The notes under the pieces were generated by a model. It worked only from the letters and a program-made list of their open reading frames with translations. It was not told the origin of the DNA and made no database searches. Shown here piece by piece: positions 56,150-64,000 of a DNA stretch of 64,000 nt. Numbering within the stretch: position 1 is the stretch's first letter; every line of letters starts with the position of its first letter. A program made the position numbers and the translations under genes. The DNA is from Thinopyrum elongatum (taxonomy: Eukaryota; Streptophyta; Magnoliopsida; Poales; Poaceae), in the NCBI GenBank assembly GCA_011799875.1, contig CM022299.1, positions 334,908,409 to 334,972,408 of the forward strand, in the 5' to 3' direction.

Positions 56150-57730
56150 GTGCTCTGCGTCATTGGGACCCAGTCCCTAGGCGAGCTTCTGCCGTTGCTA
56201 GTATGCCAGGTCATGATGCCCTGTGCAAGGCCAGGAGGTGAGCGACCCGAGGTATGATCAGAGCTCCTGAGGCGCGATGCTCAATAGGTCCCCCTAGACG
56301 CGCAAGCGGCTTTCGAGAGAAAATGGGTTTTTCGCTCAAATGAGATCGCGAGAGTCGAGGTAAGGCGTTAATAGTAAAGCTCACGCCAGGCATGGATAAG
56401 ACAACTTAGCTTGAGATGCTCGTGGCCCGTGAGGGATTCCTGCATCATGAGGGTGCGCCTCCCTGGAGTTTTGATCCTCTGTACGCTTTCTGTTCTGCAA
56501 TGAGTCAACACAAGTCACACTAGGGGCGCGTGAAAAGATTGGCATCCTTTATATTTCAAGCGATGTCTGCACTGCTGGACTGCGCCCCTTTTCCCGTATT
56601 CCCTCGTGAGGTTTACCCCTCATTTCCTTGCTCAGCAAGGTGCTCCACGTCCTCAGGACCCGGCCCTCGAGTGGAGCTCAGCCGCCGCTGGTATGTCAGG
56701 TCGCAATGCCTGGGACAAGGCCAGGGCGTGAGGGCCGGAGAGCCAGTAGGGGCTCATGAGGCGTGATGCTCAAGAGCTCCCCTTTTAACGTATAAGCGGC
56801 TTGCACGAAAAGGAGCAGTTCGCCTCGCATGGGTTGCAAGGAAAGGTGCTTTGGCCGGCAATACGCGGCGGACGAAGTGATTTTACTTAGCCTTTTGCGG
56901 ATCAAACCGCTGCCTGATCGAGGCGGTCCATCCTGAGGTGGCAGGGTGTCGTCAAGGGGCTGCTCGAACGCCTGTCTCCTGAAGTTCCTGTGCATTTGAC
57001 AGATCATGAAATACAGATGGCGGCACGTGCTTGCTTGTCTGCTCATGATTGTTTCATGAGAAGATGAAGGCACTAAGGACCTGATGAGGTGACGTGCACG
57101 GGGCTGGCCCGTGAGCCAAAGCTCAGTCGCTTAGGTTTATCAGCGCTGCAGGGACGGACCCAAGCACAGATGCCGTGCCGATAGCCCCCTCTCATGGGAC
57201 GTTCAGGAGGAGAGCTGGCAACGCGTGATGCTTGCGGGGTGGCGACTCCAGCTTCGACTTCGACGCGGTGATAGGCCCCGTTCCTCGCGAGTCCCGCGCC
57301 ACCACGACGGAGGCCGTGAAAGGCCAGGTGGCCGCGCTACTAGGGAAGTTCACGTGCGACATCGATACCGGTCCTGCAGCGGCCGAGGCGGACGATGGCG
57401 ATGGTGGCAACGGTTCCTCTTCCTAGGCTTACCCTGCAACAACTGACTGTGCCTCATGGAGGCATTAGACTTTGTTTGAATTCGTGATACATTTGGTGCC
57501 TGTAATAACTGTTTGAACTCTATGATTTCCTTTTCGTGCTCGATTTCCTTCCTGCTTGCCTTTGTGCTCTGCGTCGGCAGGGCCCAGCCCCACGCATAAC
57601 TCGGTCGCCATTGGAATGTCAGGTCGTGATGCTCGGACAAAGCCAAGAGGCGAGGGGCTACGAAACTAGTGAGGCTTCTGAGTCGCGATGCTCAGGGGTC
57701 CCCCTTGACGTGCAAGCGGCTCGCATGGAG
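56150..57730. repeat. Three dispersed copies of a roughly 160-bp module
   Basis: The module (tatg(t/c)caggtc-atg, caaggccag-aggtgag, gaggc-cgatgctcaa, ccccct-gacgtgcaagcggct) occurs at about 56153-56310, 56645-56800 and 57566-57726, roughly 490 and 925 bp apart. It lies in the internal region of the minus-strand Gypsy element. A small open frame (57232-57426, acidic end) lies between copies 2 and 3 with no recognised product. Confidence 0.6.
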
Positions 57731-58028
57731 GGAACACGGGCGACGGCGAGGTTAACCCAGGGCCCTTCATACCTTTTCCTCATAAGCCTGCGCCTGGGGG
57801 CACGCGAGGAGACAGACACCAAGGACCTTGGTGAGGCGACGTGCGTAGGGGCAGGCCCATGAGCTAGATCCCGGCCCAAGCGCTGCTGAGACTGGCCCAA
57901 GCACAGGCTCCATGTCTGGCCCCCGCTCGCGTGAGGCCCCGGGGAAGGCTACGAGGGGCGTCGCTGGAGAGCCGAGAGGCCATCCTGAGGTTGATGCAAC
58001 CCATAGGGCGCCCCCAGTTGTTTATCCA

Positions 58029-58190
58029 CCAGCGCGGAGCATGGGGCTTCAACTAGGCGTGGGCATGGTCGTGTTGCGACCGGATCCGCCAGCGCTGGGC
58101 ATGGGGCTTCCACTGGGCGTGGGCATGGTCGTATTGCGACCGGATCCGCCAGCTCTGAGCATGGGGCTTCCACTGGGCGTGGGTAGGGAG
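58029..58190. repeat. 60-bp tandem repeat, three copies
   Basis: atggggcttc falls at 58041, 58101 and 58161, an exact 60-bp step; copies differ by a few bases and share cggatccgccagcgct and gcgtgggcatggtcgt. Both strands stay open through it because the unit is a multiple of three. Confidence 0.85.
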
Positions 58191-58371
58191 CTCTGTGCTA
58201 GAGTCTCCGGGCGTGTACAACCCTGATTCGTTCGTATGCGTGGCTGGCACGACAGAACTTTGAGGAGGTGTATCTGGATCTCGTGAGGCAGCACGGGGCT
58301 CAGGAGGTCCTACCTCAAGGCGGGTTGCGCCTAGATTTTCGGTGCGGAGCGCGCTTGTGAGACCTGAGTTG

Positions 58372-58480
58372 CACTACAAAAAAACACTTCTGTGATGATA
58401 CGTGTTTCTCACAGTAGGTCACGTTTTCTGTCATGCATCACCACGGTGACCTATCGATGCTCATGGTTGCGTCTCATGGT
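58372..58480 (+). mobile_element. CACTA terminus fragment (Caspar-like)
   Basis: CACTACAAAAAAACACTTCT at 58372 followed by gtgatgatacgtgtttctcacagtaggtca, a typical Triticeae CACTA end. No opposite terminus or transposase is seen; the right limit is approximate. Confidence 0.65.
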
Positions 58481-58823
58481 TGCATCGGCTGGTGAAGCTG
58501 ATCGATGTTCAATGAAGAAAGGGCTGTCTTCCATCATTGCTCTTTGCTTGTTACCCACAAAGACATGTCCTTCATCAGTTCATCTTGGACGCAGTCGTTT
58601 ACGTTGGTGCAATTTTATCACACAATTGGATATGAACCAAATGTTTCCTCGAAGAAGCATCGACGTACGGACTAAGAGCAAAAGTTTTGTATTGATTTCT
58701 AAGCCTTCTCACAACTTTGTCTTCAGCTCCCCTGTAATTTTATTTGTCCAGCTTTTAACTAAATATGTGGTCAGACTTTGATTAAAAATATGGGGTGGAC
58801 CAAAAACCCGAATGGAGGTAGTA

Positions 58824-59033
58824 CCCCTCTGTTTTTATTTACTCTGCGTATTAGATTTGACCGAAGTCAAACTTTGTAAAGTTTGACCAAGTTTATATAA
58901 AATAATATAAATATTTACCATAATAAATCTATATGATGCGAAAGTAATATTTTTTGTTTAGAAACTTAGTCAAAGTTTACAAAGCTTGACTTTGACCAAA
59001 GCTAATACACGGACTAAATAAAATCAGAGGGAG
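58824..59033. mobile_element. Stowaway-type MITE (210 bp)
   Basis: Flanked by TA (58822-58823 and 59034-59035). Terminal inverted repeats pair cccctctgtttttatttactctgcgtattag with ctaatacacggactaaataaaatcagagggag. AT-rich centre with inverted caaagtttgac words. Size, TIR (CTCCCTC type) and TA duplication fit Tc1/mariner-type Stowaway. Just left of it, gaatggaggtag resembles the end of another, lost MITE. Confidence 0.88.
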
Positions 59034-59035
59034 TA

Positions 59036-62000
59036 CGAGATACGATGGCACACTGATTTAGGCCGAACACAACACACCATAATTATTGAGAGAGGGCAAA
59101 CTGTACATACAAAATAATTGAAATTAAATTTCTTTATTTGTACACACTCTCACACCTTTTCGATAATTTGGCACGTGTGTGGTTGTTCACTTAACGGAGG
59201 GTAGTGTACCGCATGTGAACGAAAGGAAGTGCGATCAGGATGCGTGGATCGTTAGTTGATCGTAGTTTTCTTCACTGGTACGTTAAATAAAGAGTTTCAT
59301 TTCGTACCCAATTTAAAATGATTGTTATGGAGAGAAAAAGAAAACCACTCCATTATATTAGTACTATATATGAGTACTATATAAGCTGGAGCCTCAGCAC
59401 TTGTTTGCTAGGGTTTGCACTCTTCACACTCTCGCTGCACTACATATATATAGACACGCTGGAGGCTTAGCGTTCCTTTGCTAGGGTTTGCTCTATTCAC
59501 AATCTCTCACCCTCTTCATCAGATCTAAACAAGACTGTGTTGGCCTCTCTCTCTCCCCCCTCACAGCTGGTCAAGGAGCCATCCGGATCCCGTCGGACCG
59601 GGAAGGGGAGGAGGTGCAGCGTTCACTCTGTCACCTTCGGCGAGGGAGGTAATCGACTGCCGGCTGCGCTGTTCTCTTTTACCCAGCGCCTATGCGGGAG
59701 GGCCTCCGACCCCTTCTTCCTCATTGCCGTATGTAGTGTGGGCAGATCCGGCCTCCCGCCGCACGCCTAGCCACATCCCGACAACCCTAAGGTATAACTT
59801 TCTTTGAAACCGTCATTGCTCTAGCTGCATGCGGATCTTTTTTGATTCTGTAGTAGAATCTAGGTCTTGGTTCAAAGAGAAAAGAAGGGGGGTGGGGTGG
59901 AGCATGAATCTAGGACGTGGTTCAATGTGGAAAGGAAGGAGGGAAAGTAGTACAGACTGGCTATCCAGCCGCTCTGTTGGTCGAAAAGGGAAAAATGGCG
60001 TAACCCAGTATACACACATCTGTAAGGAACCGTCCTCTTTGTTGAAAAAGGAAAGAAACCAGGGGGTCGGGGAGTTTGTGTAGGACTAGATTTGCTGCCC
60101 TCACATAGGAAAAATGTTCAAAGAGAACAAATATGGGACCAACACAGATATGCTGCTTGGCAACATACTCTGCATCACCCATTTATACGTGTGGACGCAC
60201 ATGGTGCTGGCATGTCCCATGTCCCATACAACTATTTTGCTGTTGTTAATCTAAGAATGCCGCTGGAAAATTGAAGCAATGCCACTGTTAAAAGTAAATT
60301 ATATTTTTAGCGAATGTTATTTTAAGAGAATGTCTCTGTTAATATGAATCAATGCAACCGTTTTAGAAATGCTACTGTCCTACTTTGTTTTCCATCAAGA
60401 TAAGGTAGATGCTTCTTTTTGTGGCAATATGATTCATCCTCCTTTATTGGCCAGTAATTGTTTCTTTTTTTACCTCTGAAAATAGGGATATCTATTCAAC
60501 TCATTGCTATTGCGACCTTTTGCTTCACTACGCAAAACACTTTTGTTTTAAGAGTGTTTTGTGCAGTTCAACTTAAATGTCACACCGGCAACTTTGCTTG
60601 ATTTTGTTGAACTACACAAAACGAGATCAGATTTCCTATTCGTGTTGGCAGATTTGTATTTGATCTTGTCTGCCTCATGAAAGGTCAGTATCGGCCTTCA
60701 TCCACATGATTGTGCAGTGTGCTTTGAGATGCTATGCTACTTGTAGTGGTACTATTTTAAATAAATGGTGAATTGAAGCTATTGTATTGCTGTCTTTTCC
60801 CATCAAGTGAACGAAAATGGGACCAACCCAGACATGATGCTTGTTGCTTTGTTACAACAAACTCTGCATCACCCCCTTTGTAAGTAGATGGAAGCACATG
60901 GTGTTGTTGCGCCCACTCTCCCCTACAACTGTTTATGCTTTTTGTTAATCTAATGCCACTGGTAAAATTAAGCAATGCCACTCTTAGAATTAACTACTGA
61001 ATCTTAGTTCAAAACTGCAACACTTGTTAGGGATCAACGGGAGTACCATTTCTGTTAGGGATCGGCGGGAGGACATGTTTAAGAAATGTATTGTTGAGAT
61101 AATGTCTCTATTATTATATATCAGTTACAGTGTTTTACAAATGGTACTATCCTGCTTTGTAGTTCTTTCTACATGTTTAACCAAGGTATTATTAAGATAA
61201 TGTCTCTGTTAATATGAATCAGTTGCACTGTTTTAGGAATGGTTCTTTTCTGCTTTGTCGTTCTTTATACATGTTGAAACAAGGTATTGTTAAGATAATG
61301 TCTCAGTTAATATGAATGAACCACACTGTTTGAGAATTGCTACTGTCCTGCTTTGTTTCCCATTAAGATATGGTAGATGTTTTTTCTTCTGAGAGTATAA
61401 GTCATCAACCGTTATTTCTCAGTAATTGTTTCCTTTATACCTATTTGTGCATACATGGATATCAAAACTTCTGCTCAGTTCTATTTTGACTTTGATTTTA
61501 GTTGAACTGCACAAAAGGAGCCGATGTGTTTAAGGCAAACTATTGCATTATTGGGCCCAGTTGGTCTTTCCACTTTGCAGAAAGAAGTAGTCACTGTTTG
61601 CGCTACATTACAGAAGGAATGATCGAGAAGCTGTAGAGTATTAGTAGATGCTGGTGACATGACTAGTCTTCAGAGACCACGGAAAACTCAACAGCACGTG
61701 GAGTGCAAAATTCACTCCACAAGGAAAGGTATGACCAAGTCAGTGGCCGACGCAGCTGTAACAAACGAGGTCAGTATCGGCCTTCATCCACATGATCATG
61801 CTTTGTTATGTTGTGCTAATTATATTGTTGTATTGTTTTGAATAAATGTTTAATTGAAGCTATTGTATTGCTATCTTTTCCTGTTAAGATAATGAAGATG
61901 ATTATATTTGTGAGCGTATGTTTAATCAACTAGTACCACTATTATATTCATCACACTTTTTCTGTATTTATGCAGACAGGGATGCTCAGCTTGATTTCAG

Positions 62001-62930
62001 TGGAACTGCACAAAATGTTCAGATGGTTCGTGTCCTCCATAATACTTCATCATGCACAATACATCGAATGGTTCTCTAATAATTTGTCATCACCTTGAGC
62101 CACCTGACTATCTACTTGAATGGAGCTGCCAACGTCTTCAAGGTCTTGCAACATATAAATACGAAATCCACCATGCTACGCAAGACATTGTTTGATTTCA
62201 ATGGAACTGCACAAAAAGATACGCTAGTTAATCCGGCTCCATGTGCCATTTTAATGTGCAAACTGATGACAAACCCTGCCCGTTCCACAATCATAGGCAT
62301 TACATATTTTGAATGGGAAGAGCTTATCAAAGTTTAATCATTGATGTTAGCAAGAAGACATTTGTTTAATATTTTGGAATTGGAAAACATTGTCAAATTT
62401 TGCTCATTGATGTTAGCCAGAAGACATGCATTTGATATTTTGGAATGGGACGCCCTTTGCTGTGAGCAGCGTTGATCATTTTTTCCTATTCGTGTGTTTA
62501 GTTCAAAGTAAATATGTACTCTGATGAGATTTATACTCATGAATGTTGACTTATGTAAGGTATTTTAAGAGTTTGTTCTGAATGTTGTCTATGAAATGCC
62601 AGGCCTTGTGAGTTTGATTGCAAAGTGGAGCTTGGAATGATGTGGCATGCGGCATCACGAGCTGTTCACCGTGCCTCCTGAGAATAATGCTTCGTATTGT
62701 TTTGCATGTTGATCTAATGCCAGTGATTTGCATGTTAAGAAGATCATCCTCTTCTGTTGTTTCTGTGCTTAAGAAGTTCATCATCTTATGTTTCATTCAT
62801 AGCCTATACGACAACTCGGGTAGGCTAGAGGTGAAACCATATGATCTTCTGACCAACTCATCTACCATTTCATGCCGGCTCGGTCTCTCGAAGGTGCTCA
62901 TAGGGGTCCGATGATCCTGGCTTCCTGAAT
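59036..62930 (+). other. Degenerate repeat-rich region, possible non-coding transcription unit
   Basis: TATA-like actatataag near 59374-59383 precedes a 73-bp tandem duplication (starting 59386 and 59459) containing ttgctagggtttgc, a typical plant leader. A donor-like ctaag|gtataac follows near 59791. Downstream, tgggaccaac-cagacatgatgc and related sequence recurs at about 60133 and 60820. A roughly 98-bp unit with gataatgtctctgttaatatgaatc repeats near 61098, 61196 and 61294. attt-agt-gaactgcacaaaa recurs at about 60603, 61495, 61995 and 62195. No ORF is convincing. Confidence 0.4.
60683..61895. repeat. Direct repeat about 1,086 bp apart
   Basis: gtcagtatcggccttcatcc plus about 100 bp (ending gaagctattgtattgct) occurs near 60683-60795 and 61769-61880. 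Copies are similar by eye with small gaps. They mark an old tandem duplication of about 1.09 kb. Confidence 0.65.
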
Positions 62931-64000
62931 GACTAGCGGGTGTTGTATCAGACCATCCGTAGGGCACGTGAGGCCCTCTCCATCATCCTTCGAGTTGTTG
63001 CGCTCGTCGTGGCACCGCCGTCTCACGTTGTCAACATGATCAACGAACATGAGGAATCAGGAGATGACTTTACTTGGAGAGGATGACAGTAGGGACCCAC
63101 CAGGGCCATAGTCGTACGTACGCAAGTGCCTCCTTATTATATACAACTATAATTTTTTTTGCTTCCTCCTGGTTTCCTGACATCACGGTCCCACACCATT
63201 GTCAACCTATATAGTCAATAAACGAGAGAATTGCACAAGGAGCGGCCGACAGCTGGGACCCAGCAGCTCGAGCAGTATTTGTTTTTTGAGGTGTGAGCAG
63301 AGTTTTTCTTGAGCGATGTTTTTGTTGTTGTTCAGAGGAGCAGGGTGTCAACTGGGCGGGCTGTGGCCCATCTAGCCCAGGCTATTATTTTATGTCGACC
63401 AAATATCCAGCCCAGATATTAATTTTTCAATGTGAAAATGGCTAGCCCAGCTATACTTTTTTTGCGGAATACCCAACCCAGGTCAACTTGTTATTCTCCG
63501 CCACGCATTCGACTTGCCAAGAAAATGGGCTTTAAGAAATAATAAGTGGGCTGTAATTATAAAAATTTGGCTGTAAATATAAAAAAATGCACCGAACAGG
63601 TAATTAGTTTCAAAATTACTATTTTTGGATTTTAAAATTTTTAATTTCATTACTTGTTGCGTGCGCAAAATTTTGTTGGATTTTTACCTAACACAAATTT
63701 ATTTTGAAATTATATTTAATCTGACTCAAAATTTTGGGATAAAAAATATTTTGGATCCCATCAAAATGTGGGAAATTTTGTTGAATTTTTTTTAGCGGTT
63801 GGTTGAAATTATTAACCGTTGTCCTGGCTAGAAAATGGGCTGTAATTTTAACAAACAGTAAATGGGCTGCAGTAAATTCCATTACAATTCAAAAATGGGC
63901 TATACATTATAACAAATCGCAAATGAGCTATATGTTCTTTGCCACAGATGTGATGGTCACTTGTGGGCCTACTAAGTTGAAGCGTACGCAAGGCTTTGTC
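62931..64000. other. AT-rich unclassified repeat sequence
   Basis: 62940-63120 has short GC-rich words without a gene. From 63340 the words aaatgggctgtaa, gcccag and tagcccag recur, a composition seen in unclassified Triticeae repeats. No coding sequence, TIR or LTR could be fixed before the window ends. Confidence 0.4.

Larger units (their letters stand above)
54033..58371 (-). mobile_element. Gypsy element in minus orientation, 3' end with antisense gene
   Basis: The LTR starts (minus strand) TGTCGGAGTCC at 54815 and runs down to the transposon edge at 54033. Just upstream of it in element sense is gggcccgggggctac, a polypurine-like tract, so this is a 3' LTR. The internal part extends to 58371, where a CACTA terminus cuts it. 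It contains a B3 gene in antisense to the element and dispersed 160-bp repeats. The same plan (antisense gene between pol and 3' LTR) is seen in the Gypsy element at 1-24325. Confidence 0.65.

Noticed and set aside
57232..57426. Small acidic ORF (64 codons) in the minus-strand Gypsy element
   Set aside because: It has a plausible start and an acidic end but no recognised domain or promoter, and short GC-rich ORFs are expected here.
62095..62337. 80-codon ORF
   Set aside because: It includes the recurring non-coding word tggaactgcacaaaa and shows no domain; likely chance.

Overview
This is plant nuclear DNA, almost certainly from a Triticeae grass (wheat, barley or a relative). The grounds are a dense nest of LTR retrotransposons of recognisable Triticeae type: a BARE/Angela-like solo LTR, a LARD with 4.4 kb LTRs, and SIRE/Maximus-like Copia elements whose LTRs are full of CGGTCTCACCGAG motifs. 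There are also a CACTA-like element, a Stowaway MITE and no confident ordinary host gene. Family names are from recognition, not from a database search.

Region 1 (1-24325) is the 3' part of a plus-strand Ty3/Gypsy element. It has a pol remnant with nine in-frame stops (3-1754), a long non-coding middle, an antisense gene on the minus strand (PF04195-like N-terminus, coiled-coil C-terminus, one intron and its own TATA box), and a 3' LTR (23427-24325). It is broken by an LTR fragment (2466-2885), a 4.5 kb segment between 9-bp direct repeats that carries a minus-strand B3-like gene remnant (3826-8340), and a Copia element (13553-22139) sitting inside the antisense gene.

Region 2 (24326-27984) holds the 3' end of a second Copia copy of the same family, split by a solo LTR with a perfect 5-bp target duplication (25288-26864), then two truncated LTR starts.

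Region 3 (about 27985-54032) looks like one very large CACTA-like or otherwise TIR-type transposon. It has subterminal repeats at both ends and small gene models inside: a DEDDy 3'-5' exonuclease with one stop codon, Ala/Pro-rich proteins, and an intact three-exon B3-like gene at 52386-53034. No transposase was seen. It is interrupted by a complete 13.6 kb LARD (32834-46426, duplication ctcct), whose 5' LTR holds a solo LTR (34724-36431, duplication cgcag).

Region 4 (54033-58371) is the 3' end of a minus-strand Gypsy element carrying, in antisense to the element, a B3-domain gene with AT-hooks that is broken by two TGA codons. Region 5 (58372-64000) has a CACTA terminus, a Stowaway MITE and degenerate repeats with no convincing coding sequence.

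The two strongest unusual signals are these. (1) A highly ordered array of the palindrome TCGGT-N3-ACCGA sits in the Copia LTRs. Sites come in pairs 21-24 bp apart, pairs recur every 64-75 bp, and the last site is 46-47 bp from the TATA box. The layout is shared by two separately inserted elements, and a three-pair version lies in the internal region. (2) B3-type DNA-binding domains recur in three unrelated mobile contexts in one 64 kb window.
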